From positions 35,999-99,998 of the forward strand of contig NZ_AWUK01000035.1 in assembly GCF_000499205.1 (NCBI RefSeq): a stretch of 64,000 bases of DNA. The letters run 5' to 3'. Position numbers and translations under genes: made by a program. Below the pieces are notes generated by a model. That model did not search any database and had not been told where the DNA came from. It saw only the letters and a program-made list of their open reading frames with translations. Shown here piece by piece: positions 52,027-60,148 of the stretch. Each line of letters opens with the position of its first letter. Position 1 is the first letter of the stretch. The DNA comes from Paenibacillus sp. MAEPY2. Its GTDB lineage: Bacteria; Bacillota; Bacilli; Paenibacillales; Paenibacillaceae.

Positions 52027-53490
52027 TTATTGCACGTAAAACGTTCCAAACAACTGCTCCATTACATCCGTCAGCTTCACATTCCATTGCAGGAATACCT
52101 GATCTGCCTCCGGCTTGAGAATTGGTGCAGCACCATAATACGCCGGGTCGAGAACGACATCGTATCCCTCAGCTTCAATGACATTGCTCTGTGCGAGCAG
52201 CGCCAGATAGGCCTTCATCGCACCGATCAGCGCTTGACGACCCTCTTCCGTATTGTTCACTTTGCCGATATACGTATCTTCAGCAGAGCGCTGCAAATCC
52301 GTATTAATCGCATCCATAACACGAATCGAACGGATTTTTTTCCAGGCATTATTCTGTCCTGCAGCAGGGGTTACAAGTGTATTCACTCCGCGAAGTGCCT
52401 TCACCTGACGTCCATCATGGAAGAAAATAAATACGCCGTTCTGTACCGCCTGCTCCTGTTCTGCACGCGTCCAGCGGCGCGTCACGTCATCGAACGGAGA
52501 AGGTGCATATGTTGTGGATTCATTCAGACGTTGTCCGGCAATCAGACCCGCGACATAAGCTGATGTTTCCGCCGAGCTATAGAACGCATCTCCCAATCGC
52601 ACACCCGTACCGACATTAATTACGCCTTCGTGATTCAACGTAAGTGAACGTGCAGACGCCTTCTGTGCAGCTGTTGCGGAAGTATCATCCGCCGTGGTGC
52701 CGCCGAATACAGCCATCACTGGTTTACCCTCACTGCGCACACGTTTGACCCATGCTGCAAAGCTCGCCAGCAAAGGTGCATCCGCCGCATGATCCAGTGC
52801 CAACACGTCAAATTGCTCACCTTCCAGTGCGCCCTGCACAGCAATATATTCTGCATTCGTCAGACCATCGTTGCCACTTGCGCCACCTTTGAACGCCGCT
52901 CCTGCAACGGTTGCCACGACACCAGTACCCTCACCAATCGCCTGAGCGTTAATCCAAATGTTGCTTTCATCCGCATTGATCTCTTTCGCCAGCGACGCTG
53001 CCGAAATATCCGCAGTCAGCAGTGCATACAGCATCCGGTTGCCTTCAAACAGGCGAACCTCATGCTTCGTATTATCAATTACACCCGGCTGAATGGTGAC
53101 GTAGAATCCGTTACCCCGGTCACCTGGATACTTGGCGTCCAGTTGCAGCACGGCAGCATCACTGCTGTCTTTCAGGGTTAGCGTGGCTGCTTTTGCTGTT
53201 GCTCCGGCCACGCGGTAAGCGAGCAGCTTTTTCGGCCCACCCAGCAGGGCGAGCTTCAAGGAAGTATAAGCTGTCCCGTTATCCAGGACATGTGCCGAGA
53301 AAATACGTTCAATTGCAGCTTCACTGCCGACTTCTACAAAAGTGCCCACCGGACCCCAGTTTGCCTTAATCGGCACAACAACCGTTCCGCGATTACCAGC
53401 CTGAATGGCTGAAGATGCCGCCGCCTGAAAATTCATATATAAGCCCGGAAGTACCGGACGATTCGTTTGCTCCCAAGTTCCGCCTGCCAT
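52027..53490 (-). CDS. tail sheath protein (XkdK-like), module 1
   Basis: This 487-residue contractile sheath protein starts MAGGTWEQTNRPVLPGLYMNF and has the C-terminal EDTYIGKVNNTEEGRQALIG. It is 49 residues longer than the module 2 sheath, mostly through a larger outer domain, so surface properties should differ. Its ATG overlaps the stop of the small protein before it (TAATG), as in module 2. Confidence 0.95.
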   Translation of the reverse strand: MAGGTWEQTNRPVLPGLYMNFQAAASSAIQAGNRGTVVVPIKANWGPVGTFVEVGSEAAIERIFSAHVLDNGTAYTSLKLALLGGPKKLLAYRVAGATAKAATLTLKDSSDAAVLQLDAKYPGDRGNGFYVTIQPGVIDNTKHEVRLFEGNRMLYALLTADISAASLAKEINADESNIWINAQAIGEGTGVVATVAGAAFKGGASGNDGLTNAEYIAVQGALEGEQFDVLALDHAADAPLLASFAAWVKRVRSEGKPVMAVFGGTTADDTSATAAQKASARSLTLNHEGVINVGTGVRLGDAFYSSAETSAYVAGLIAGQRLNESTTYAPSPFDDVTRRWTRAEQEQAVQNGVFIFFHDGRQVKALRGVNTLVTPAAGQNNAWKKIRSIRVMDAINTDLQRSAEDTYIGKVNNTEEGRQALIGAMKAYLALLAQSNVIEAEGYDVVLDPAYYGAAPILKPEADQVFLQWNVKLTDVMEQLFGTFYVQ

Positions 53491-53690
53491 TATCCCTTCA
53501 CCTTCGCTTTCATAAATTGGTTGATACGTTCCTGTGCTTCTTCAATGGAAAACGTTTCTTGCGCTGCTTCGTACAGCGCACCGTACAGCACCTCTGCCTT
53601 AATGGCAAAGAGGGCTTCAGCATGATTCATCAGTTCCGCCCGCGAATACTGCGGTGCAGCCTGTTTGCTTTTTTTAACGGAGCTTGCCAT
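53490..53690 (-). CDS. small protein preceding the sheath gene, module 1
   Basis: This 66-residue protein ends FSIEEAQERINQFMKAKVKG, like its counterpart in module 2. ATG 53690 follows GAGGTG at 8 nt; an ATG two codons earlier sits too close to the box. The function is unknown. Confidence 0.75.
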   Translation of the reverse strand: MASSVKKSKQAAPQYSRAELMNHAEALFAIKAEVLYGALYEAAQETFSIEEAQERINQFMKAKVKG

Positions 53691-53854
53691 GGCCATCTCA
53701 CCTCATTGTTTGACTACTGAATTCGTGGAACCTGATCTTGCACTAACATTTTGACCTATGAATTTTTGTCCCTATGAACCTATAAATTTGAAGCTAAAGC
53801 TATGATATTAACTCTCTCATCTGGAACCCATCTATAGTTCCTCTCGACTAACGT

Positions 53855-54766
53855 TTACTCGATCCCCTTGCTATGGTGAATCTCGCGGATCAATGGTGCA
53901 TCCGTTCCTGGACGGCGAATACGCTGCTGCAGCGTCAGACGAATCTGTCCGTTCAAGTAGGCGTCTGCCTGCAAGTCGGCAGAAACTTCATCCACCGTCA
54001 CATATCGCGTATCGCCTGTATCCGTCAAAGCAATCCGGGTCTGCACAGCCAGTTGTTCAACCAGATGTGTGACCGTTTGACGGACATCTCCTACATTCGC
54101 AGCCAACACATGCCCAATCCATTGCTTCCGAATCTCCAACGCCGAAGTCCCCCCCGCTGTTGTACTGCATCCCGTCAATCGCCACAGTATGGACTTGGTC
54201 GCATAATCTCCAGGCCAAACATCCCCATATACGGACCATTCCTGTCCGAGCTGAGTTCGTGTCCAACCTTGAAGTGCAGCCATCCACGAATCTGTTGTTT
54301 CAGCCTGAGCGTGTTCCACCGCTTCCGGAACATACACCCCAAAGCGCAAGCTACGCGTAACCAGTCCAGAACTGGCGTCCACACGATCACAATCCGAAGA
54401 ACCCAGGTAGATACAGGTAAATGCCCCGCCTTCTTCATCCTCCAGCCTGACCTGGTGCAGTCCTTCCATCAGCAATGAGGACCATGCCTCCACTTGTTCT
54501 GCGCCTCCATCTTCGGAGCGTGCATATGGAGAGATTTTGATGATCCTCCTATACCCCGCCCAAGCAGACTTCGGGACTTCTTCCGCAAAAGCAATTACGG
54601 CACACGGTCCAGTCAATACTTCTCCCGGCGCAGGTACATCCAGTACGCGGCCATTCCATGCCGGAACAAGAGCCGCAAGCTTCTGCTTCAACGTTCTCCT
54701 GATGACGTTACTCAATTGCCCTGTATTGGCTGTGTTGTTTAGCCCACTACTTATAGACACATTCAT
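53855..54766 (-). CDS. tail terminator-region protein, module 1 (303 aa)
   Basis: This is the first gene of the tail locus. The start chosen is ATG 54766 (MNVSISSGLNNTANTG) with AAGGGGG at 5 nt; an ATG 54 nt upstream lacks a proper site. It has about 300 residues, twice the length of the module 2 counterpart, and seems to have two halves: ALVPAWNGRVLDVPAPGEVLTGPCAVIAF followed by a RSLRFGVYVPE beta region, and a helical and beta-rich second half (LVEQLAVQTRIALTDTGDTRYV). I do not recognise the family with certainty. Position before the sheath suggests a tail-completion role. Confidence 0.65.
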   Translation of the reverse strand: MNVSISSGLNNTANTGQLSNVIRRTLKQKLAALVPAWNGRVLDVPAPGEVLTGPCAVIAFAEEVPKSAWAGYRRIIKISPYARSEDGGAEQVEAWSSLLMEGLHQVRLEDEEGGAFTCIYLGSSDCDRVDASSGLVTRSLRFGVYVPEAVEHAQAETTDSWMAALQGWTRTQLGQEWSVYGDVWPGDYATKSILWRLTGCSTTAGGTSALEIRKQWIGHVLAANVGDVRQTVTHLVEQLAVQTRIALTDTGDTRYVTVDEVSADLQADAYLNGQIRLTLQQRIRRPGTDAPLIREIHHSKGIE

Positions 54767-54933
54767 TTCGCCCCCTTCGGCTGCAAGTTTGCGTTCTGCT
54801 CCACACAGTGCAGCGACCATGTTGCAGTGATGAACTCCCCCTTAACCGATCTGTTATAGGAAAAAGGAACTCATCGCCAGTACGTCTCTGTACTTGCGGT
54901 TCTCCATCGAATTGGAAGCTGAACACCAATCAC
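54763..54933 (-). pseudogene. possible phage gene remnant with in-frame TGA
   Basis: In one frame the minus strand reads (GTG)IGVQLPIRWRTASTETYWR, a TGA codon, then VPFSYNRSVKGEFITATWSL and a further 15 residues up to NLQPKGAK and a stop that overlaps the ATG of the next gene (AAATGA). Both parts look protein-like, and the end is coupled to the terminator gene as a true gene would be. There is no ribosome site at the start, and the first codons lie in the flanking repeat. I read it as the truncated and interrupted rest of an upstream phage gene. A short gene in another frame is an alternative. Confidence 0.3.
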
Positions 54934-55067
54934 CGCATCAAAAAGACCGGCCCCTTGTGGCCGGTCTGTACATTAGCGTATGTGCTTTCGGTGTGTGTCC
55001 TTTGCTATTGATCCGATAATACAATCTTACACCCTTTCATCCCTAGCGCAGACGGTAGTTCGTACGA
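54927..55067 (-). repeat. 140-bp leader-like repeat, copy 1 (upstream of tail locus)
   Basis: It shares with the copy at 57054-57195 the blocks CAATCACCGCAT, the GGCC hairpin, GGTCTGTACATTAGCGTATG with TGCTT after it, TTGCTAyTGATCCGATArTA, and GCGCwGACGGT near the far end. Read on the minus strand it ends in an intrinsic terminator (GACCGGCC-ACAAGG-GGCCGGTC-TTTTT, 54940-54966), after which the tail locus starts about 170 bp later. It could be a structured RNA leader or simply a duplicated terminator region of the DUF4127 gene. Confidence 0.75.
54940..54966 (-). terminator. terminator after DUF4127 gene / before tail locus
   Basis: A perfect 8-bp GACCGGCC/GGCCGGTC stem followed by TTTTT on the minus strand. 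It closes the DUF4127 transcript and lies between it and the tail locus. Confidence 0.88.
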
Positions 55068-55137
55068 CTTCGGTGCGATTAAGGGTGCATCTGGGGTGGA
55101 AAAAAGACGACTCAGTGCGTCTCATGCCGTCAACACC

Positions 55138-56991
55138 TTATTTCAGCGTAACCTTCGGATTCAACGTAATCTCAAACGCACGTCCCCAGATGAAATCGGG
55201 GTTCGCATATTCCAGCAGCGCGCTGCAATACTCCGCGTAGACTGCTTCGCCATTACAGATTTGTTTGATCGCCACATTACCTTGGGCAAAAGCAGGTTTT
55301 CCCGTCAGCGTCGCTGTATGGGTCTGCATCAGATCCCTGAGTAAATTCTGCAGATAAGCGTAATCCTCTTCAGAGTTAAACAGTGACATATTCTGATCCG
55401 CTAGGGTTGTCACATTGGTATACAGCGCATGCGCTCTGGAATACGTACGGATGTCTGCAATCGCTACAGCTTTATAGTAGTAATCTTTCAGGAAGCGTTT
55501 GAACAACAATGACCCCTGGGCATTCATGGCATCTCGCAACGTGTGGGCATGTGTTTCAGTTGTAATCAAAGCATAACGGGATTGCCCCATGCCCACAGCC
55601 ATACCGATTTTGTTCCCCGGCGTATTCCATGCACTGTAACCCAGAACCCGACCCGTATACGGACTGCTCAGGAGTGCTTCGGCTACATCGACGTTGGCCG
55701 GACCTTTTCCTACAAAATCAATCAACACCGAAGGAAGGCCCTTCTCACTATTACTCGTCAATTGCGCCACAGCCGCCTGCACCTGATCCAACGCCGTAAT
55801 GGCAATAATCTCAATGTCCACCGGTTTTTTACCCGGTTTACCTGGATGACGGTTCGTCATGCGATCCAGCTCAGACGCCATGTCAAACGAAGCCGCTTCA
55901 TCGGCAGATGTAGCATTCGTCAATTCATTTCCATTTTCCACATCGGAAGTTGTATCCGTTGCCACATCAGGCTCTGGATAAGCGGAATCCGCTACAACCA
56001 CACCACCTACAATATCCACATGGCGCACCACATTTTTGTGCAGATCCATATATTCGTAGGCATTGATAATCGTTGAACCATGAGGGCCGAAATATTTTAC
56101 CGCATAACGTGTCTTCGCCCCACCGCGAAGCAATTGATTCGCCATGCGTGCCACTAGAGCGTGACCTAGACCGTCAGCATCCGGGAGAATAATCGCCCGA
56201 TCCGGATTTTGTCCATCTGTCCCACCAAGCCATTCATTAATTCGTGCTTCCACATAATTGATCTCATTAATCTGAACGCCTTGTGTATTCGCATCGTCGA
56301 CTCCTACGGCGAGGAAGTCAATATATCCTTTGCGAGCAAGCTGATCCAGAATGTACAGATTTGTTTTGAATTTATGTTGTCTGGTGTTGTAGTACTTTTC
56401 TTTATTAAAATATGTCGTTTCCCCATATTCCGTAGACTCTGGAGAAAGGTTATACCCGTTCACAATATCCTCGAATGCTGTAAAGGACTGCCGCGGCTGC
56501 TGCATCAGAGCACGAGATTCGTTGTATGCATCCAATGCGAGACCATCTGCAAATGAAGTGGTAGCGAGTCGCATAATGGTATCCATCACATACACCGGTT
56601 TGCGCGGGTATTTCTTTTTAATGGCTTTAATCACATCGAGCAAACGGGTTGCGTCCTGATCATAGTTCGGATATGCGCCACCCTCATCTTCACGAAGCTG
56701 ACGACTGCCGATCAGACCACCATATGCTAGCATATCCGAAGAGATGATGAAGCCATCAACTTTGGCGGCATTTTTCAAAATGAAATCATGAATGTTGGAC
56801 GGTTTCCCATACGTAGGCGTAGACGTTCCTAGCAATGTGGTGCCATCGACCGTTTTCTCGGAATCCAGACGATTTTGAATGTCACCCAGGTGCGGTGTAA
56901 TGATATGGATACCGGCTGCTTTTCCTTGTACAACGACGTCATCCAGATTCGCTGGACGATCATCCAGTGGAACATACAATACTGTTTTCAT
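55138..56991 (-). CDS. DUF4127 family protein
   Basis: This 617-residue protein begins MKTVLYVPLDDRPANLDDVV, the hallmark of DUF4127, with further motifs GFIISSDMLAYGGLIGSR, FLAVGVDDANTQGVQ and LPDADGLGHALVARM. It is probably a cytosolic enzyme with a Rossmann-like fold; the reaction is unknown. An insertion rich in Asp, Thr, Ala and Glu (about residues 340-395, ending HPGKPGKKP) interrupts the conserved part. The ATG has AGGAGG at about 9 nt. It is flanked on both sides by copies of the 140-bp repeat, each ending in a terminator. It lies upstream of the tail locus but nothing in it suggests a phage origin. Confidence 0.88.
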   Translation of the reverse strand: MKTVLYVPLDDRPANLDDVVVQGKAAGIHIITPHLGDIQNRLDSEKTVDGTTLLGTSTPTYGKPSNIHDFILKNAAKVDGFIISSDMLAYGGLIGSRQLREDEGGAYPNYDQDATRLLDVIKAIKKKYPRKPVYVMDTIMRLATTSFADGLALDAYNESRALMQQPRQSFTAFEDIVNGYNLSPESTEYGETTYFNKEKYYNTRQHKFKTNLYILDQLARKGYIDFLAVGVDDANTQGVQINEINYVEARINEWLGGTDGQNPDRAIILPDADGLGHALVARMANQLLRGGAKTRYAVKYFGPHGSTIINAYEYMDLHKNVVRHVDIVGGVVVADSAYPEPDVATDTTSDVENGNELTNATSADEAASFDMASELDRMTNRHPGKPGKKPVDIEIIAITALDQVQAAVAQLTSNSEKGLPSVLIDFVGKGPANVDVAEALLSSPYTGRVLGYSAWNTPGNKIGMAVGMGQSRYALITTETHAHTLRDAMNAQGSLLFKRFLKDYYYKAVAIADIRTYSRAHALYTNVTTLADQNMSLFNSEEDYAYLQNLLRDLMQTHTATLTGKPAFAQGNVAIKQICNGEAVYAEYCSALLEYANPDFIWGRAFEITLNPKVTLK

Positions 56992-57053
56992 ATCCTAAAA
57001 CCTCCTGTTAGATATATTCAGTCTTTCTTTAGTACCCGATCAGAGCAAGTTTG

Positions 57054-57195
57054 CAATCACCGCATAAAAAAACGGCCGCCCCCCAGGCCGGTCTGTACAT
57101 TAGCGTATGTGCTTATCGGGATATGTCACTTGCTACTGATCCGATAGTACAATATTACATGTTTAAATCGGTCGCGCTGACGGTTATCCGTACGT
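57054..57195 (-). repeat. 140-bp leader-like repeat, copy 2 (upstream of DUF4127 gene)
   Basis: It is collinear with copy 1 over its whole length. On the minus strand TATCGG pairs with CCGATA in this copy, then GCACAT-ACGCTA-ATGTAC, then a terminator-like GGCC-rich hairpin followed by seven T (57064-57093). The DUF4127 start codon is about 65 bp further on. No minus-strand gene precedes this copy within 700 bp, so here the terminator does not serve an upstream gene. Confidence 0.75.
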
Positions 57196-57348
57196 ATAAA
57201 GTCTGAATACCGACGCCATCATAGCGGTTAAACGTCGGTTTCTTGCAGAGACTTCTGCCGGATCATCCAACCAATCCATTCCTGGTGCTGTTTATATGAT
57301 ATAAAGTAGCCTTGCAAACCCTATTTACAAAAAAGGATGGATACGATC

Positions 57349-57831
57349 ATGAAAAAAACGGATTACTTCTATCTGTGGATCGCTGTTACCAGTTATATGG
57401 CTGGCCCCGTTATGTATGCATTGACAATGTACATCTTTTATCAGGAAACCGATGTTGTAACTTCATCACTCATTGGATGGACCACTGCATCATTCTCATC
57501 CGTTGGTATCCTGTTTATCCTGGTCACAGTCATTCTGCTCCGAGTGTTCCACATCTATTATTTCTGGTTGCAAACCCTGATCCTTGAGTTGCTGTTCCTT
57601 GTGCTCGTCTATATGACCCCTGTTCTTCTAGGGGTTGGTCTCAGTACACTGCCCACACTGTCCTTTCCATTTACGCCCGAAGGCATTCCCTTGTGGATGT
57701 TCTGGGGGAGTATTGCACTGATGAGTTCCTGGGGAATATGGACAGCGCGCCAGCCTATCCGAAAATCACCATACATGCTGGTGTCCAGAGTCATGCTGAT
57801 CCTGTTTATCCTTGAAATCTGGCACCGTTAA
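57349..57831 (+). CDS. small membrane protein, 160 aa
   Basis: The protein starts MKKTDYFYLWIAVTSYMAGP and has five predicted membrane helices, then ends in ISLEIWHR-like LFILEIWHR. It has no recognised domain. ATG 57349 is preceded by AAGGATGG; an ATG four codons earlier lies inside that site. It is the only plus-strand gene between 15 kb and the end of the window. It lies alone with a terminator behind it. The function is unknown. Confidence 0.7.
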   Translation: MKKTDYFYLWIAVTSYMAGPVMYALTMYIFYQETDVVTSSLIGWTTASFSSVGILFILVTVILLRVFHIYYFWLQTLILELLFLVLVYMTPVLLGVGLSTLPTLSFPFTPEGIPLWMFWGSIALMSSWGIWTARQPIRKSPYMLVSRVMLILFILEIWHR

Positions 57832-57841
57832 AAGATAAAAC

Positions 57842-57876
57842 GGAGCACCGCCTTCTCAGGCAGTGCTCCTTCTCTT
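57842..57876 (+). terminator. terminator after membrane protein gene
   Basis: GGAGCAC-C-GCC and GGC-A-GTGCTCC pair around TTCTCA, followed by TTCTCTT. It may serve both this gene and the converging gene at 57892. Confidence 0.8.
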
Positions 57877-57891
57877 AAATGTATGTTTTTC

Positions 57892-58845
57892 TCAAGCAAT
57901 AATATAGCGAAAGTTTTCCCAGCTTTCCGGAACTGAATTTCCGTTTCTGGCATGATGGTAGAAGCTGAATGGAAATTTGAACAGATGACCTCCATGCCAA
58001 TCGCGGGAACGTCTGTCGGTCAGCCAATATTCCAGTTCATGTGGAAGTGCAACAGAACGTTCTGCACGAATCAATGGCAGACGATCGACTGGAGATTGCA
58101 GCGTTGGCATCTCCTGCTCAACGTCCACATCCCGGCTCAGTCGCAAAGCCTTGATCATCGTGAGGAAAGGGGGCATGCCTTTGTGAAACAAAGCAGGATA
58201 ATCCAATTCATATAATATGTTAAGCGCGTGCCCATAGGTCAGCATATGGCCGATCAGATCATGATGCGCTTCCGCGTGATAGATCGTGCGGAACGCTCCA
58301 AGCTCATCCAGAATTAGACGGGACAATTGTTCAGGGCTCTCAACTTCAGGAAAACCGTCTGCCTCATCTACTTTTAAGCCGCGAATTTCTTTCACAGTCG
58401 TGTTCATCCAGGATCTGCCTGGGATGGTTCGTTCAAAAGAATCAATAAGTGCAACCAACTGATTCAAGTCGTGCTCCGAGCCCCAACCATCCAGTTCCCG
58501 AATGGCTTTCAGGCTAAGGGCACCGTAGATGGCCTGATGGCCAACCCAATGCAGCTCTCCGATCGTTCGATCCAGCGCTGCCGTAATACACGCTTCGGCC
58601 TCTTCCCTTGGCAATACATCTCCCTTCTGGGAGGTCAAACCATCGTTCAATCCATGCTGGCGAAGCATCGCTTTCGCTTCAGCCGTAACACTGCCCGCTG
58701 CAAGGGCAGTGAGACGATTTTCCCGCACCCAAAAATAGGCCGCAATAGCTCCCGCCCCATAATGGGCGTGCCACAAATCTCCTGTACGCTCCCGACTGGA
58801 CACCATAATATCCAGCCCTTCCTCCAACAAACGTCGATCCAACAT
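57892..58845 (-). CDS. unrecognised protein, 317 aa
   Basis: A soluble, helix-rich protein that I cannot place in a family. It has several His and Asp/Glu clusters that could bind metal or act in catalysis: YHAEAHHDLIGHMLTYGHAL and WHGGHLFKFPFSFYHHARNG near the C-terminus. The alternating helices recall alpha/alpha toroid or ADP-ribosylglycohydrolase-like folds, but I see no diagnostic motif. AAGGGTGG precedes the ATG. It is monocistronic. It is a real gene by length and start signal; the function is open. Confidence 0.75.
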   Translation of the reverse strand: MLDRRLLEEGLDIMVSSRERTGDLWHAHYGAGAIAAYFWVRENRLTALAAGSVTAEAKAMLRQHGLNDGLTSQKGDVLPREEAEACITAALDRTIGELHWVGHQAIYGALSLKAIRELDGWGSEHDLNQLVALIDSFERTIPGRSWMNTTVKEIRGLKVDEADGFPEVESPEQLSRLILDELGAFRTIYHAEAHHDLIGHMLTYGHALNILYELDYPALFHKGMPPFLTMIKALRLSRDVDVEQEMPTLQSPVDRLPLIRAERSVALPHELEYWLTDRRSRDWHGGHLFKFPFSFYHHARNGNSVPESWENFRYIIA

Positions 58846-58989
58846 GCCACCACCCTTCTATCGATGCCAATTCTGAAACACAAACGACCATAGACCGTTA
58901 TTTTAGCTAAACACTCCTTTTAAAGCGTTTACTTCTATAAGATGATTCAAAGGGTGCACATATGACCGTTTTACCTGCTGCTTCCCATA

Positions 58990-59625
58990 TTAACCAATTC
59001 GAAGTTTTCCCACTTCACGAATGGACACTTCCAGCGGATATATGTTAGCTTTTTGCTCCGAAAAGAACCAAACGCGTTCCTTCTTCACCACAATAAACAG
59101 TCCGTTCACATCCCCTACAGGGGCAAAGGTATCACTAGCCTCACCCCAGAGCTTCAACCCCATCTGCTCAAGTTCATCCACCGTGGAAAGCACATCTTCC
59201 GTAACTATCCCCACCTCACACACCTGCAGCAGATCCTGCTTCGAAAAGGGATGGTCACTCTCGTTATGAACGGTATGATGAGCAATCAGCTCCAGAATGT
59301 TACCGACAGGATCTTCGAAATAGAGCGAATTCGAGTTCCAATTGGTTGAATAGGTCTCATCCTTACCTTCATACCTACTTAGACGGACACGTGCCGCAGC
59401 CCACGCTTTGGCCTCTTCAAAACGATTCTTCGGAATCATCCAGGCAACGTGATAAAAGGGTTCCTGCTCCGTGCCACTCTCCGCGAATATCATCTTCGTC
59501 AAACCGACTCGAATCGTAAAAGAATGTTCAGACTCCTCCAGCAACTCCAATCCCAGAGTATCCACATAAAATGGTTGGATGTCTTCCAGTCGTGCTGTAT
59601 ATAATTTGACTTCTTCAAAAATCAT
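58990..59625 (-). CDS. VOC family protein (glyoxalase/bleomycin-resistance fold)
   Basis: A 211-residue protein with two paired beta-alpha-beta-beta-beta modules: VKLYTARLEDIQPFYVDTLGLELLE at the N-terminus and LLQVCEVGIVTEDVLSTVDEL in the second half, with YFEDPVGNILELIAHH closing the first. VOC proteins bind a divalent metal and act in detoxification or ring cleavage; the substrate is not visible. The ATG at 59625 has GAAGGAGG upstream and overlaps the stop of the other VOC gene (ATGA). It is the last gene of a three-gene operon. Confidence 0.87.
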   Translation of the reverse strand: MIFEEVKLYTARLEDIQPFYVDTLGLELLEESEHSFTIRVGLTKMIFAESGTEQEPFYHVAWMIPKNRFEEAKAWAAARVRLSRYEGKDETYSTNWNSNSLYFEDPVGNILELIAHHTVHNESDHPFSKQDLLQVCEVGIVTEDVLSTVDELEQMGLKLWGEASDTFAPVGDVNGLFIVVKKERVWFFSEQKANIYPLEVSIREVGKLRIG

Positions 59626-60092
59626 GCCGTGTCCTCCTTCACCCGACCGTGCATCTTCTCCCACTCACTCCAAGGCACCATGCCGAGTTCCGGCTTTGCT
59701 TCATCCGGGAGCATCGATATGAATTCCAGAGAATGACCATCCGGATCGGTAAAATACACGGACACCGCAGGCATCCACCCAAATACATATAACTCGCCAA
59801 TATCATCATCCAGAAAGTTATGTGTCTTGATCCCTCTCTCCTCCAAATAAGGGACCGCTTGCTTCATGTCCTCCAACGATACCTGAAAGGCAAAATGCTG
59901 CCGCTGCACTTCAGAAGGGTCCTTTTGCCACAGTCCGAGCATCGCGTTGCCTTCACCGCCAATCCAGTAAAAGGAGTTTCCACGTTCCTTCTGCCCATAG
60001 GCATGCCGTAATCCTACAATCTGTTCATAGAAATGATGCGATCTCTCCAAATTGGTTACGTTCAGATGCGTCTCAAATATACCTTTAATCAT
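59622..60092 (-). CDS. VOC family protein
   Basis: A 156-residue single VOC domain pair: GIFETHLNVTNLERSHHFYEQIVGL at the start and VYFTDPDGHSLEFISMLPD at the end, with the metal-ligand positions His and Glu in place. The ATG at 60092 has AAGAGG at 8 nt; the longer frame lacks one. It follows the FMN reductase gene after 56 bp and is coupled to the next VOC gene. The three may act on the same xenobiotic or quinone-like compound; this is inference from operon structure. Confidence 0.88.
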   Translation of the reverse strand: MIKGIFETHLNVTNLERSHHFYEQIVGLRHAYGQKERGNSFYWIGGEGNAMLGLWQKDPSEVQRQHFAFQVSLEDMKQAVPYLEERGIKTHNFLDDDIGELYVFGWMPAVSVYFTDPDGHSLEFISMLPDEAKPELGMVPWSEWEKMHGRVKEDTA

Positions 60093-60148
60093 GATGAAAA
60101 CCTCTTTTCTCTCTTTATCTATGGTTAGCATCCCATTACTGTTTTCTC

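Noticed and set aside
29188..54766. Complete PBSX-like prophage
   Set aside because: All head, packaging, replication and integration genes are missing and both sides are ordinary chromosomal genes; no attachment-site repeats were seen.
29188..54766. Extracellular contractile injection system (PVC/Afp type) or type VI system
   Set aside because: There is no AAA+ ATPase, no ClpV and no effector or toxin gene; the gene set and order follow Xkd tails and a lysis cassette is present.
57377..57390. GGATCGCTGTTACC resembling the core of the intergenic repeat
   Set aside because: It lies in the coding sequence of the membrane protein and has neither the stem arms nor the downstream block.
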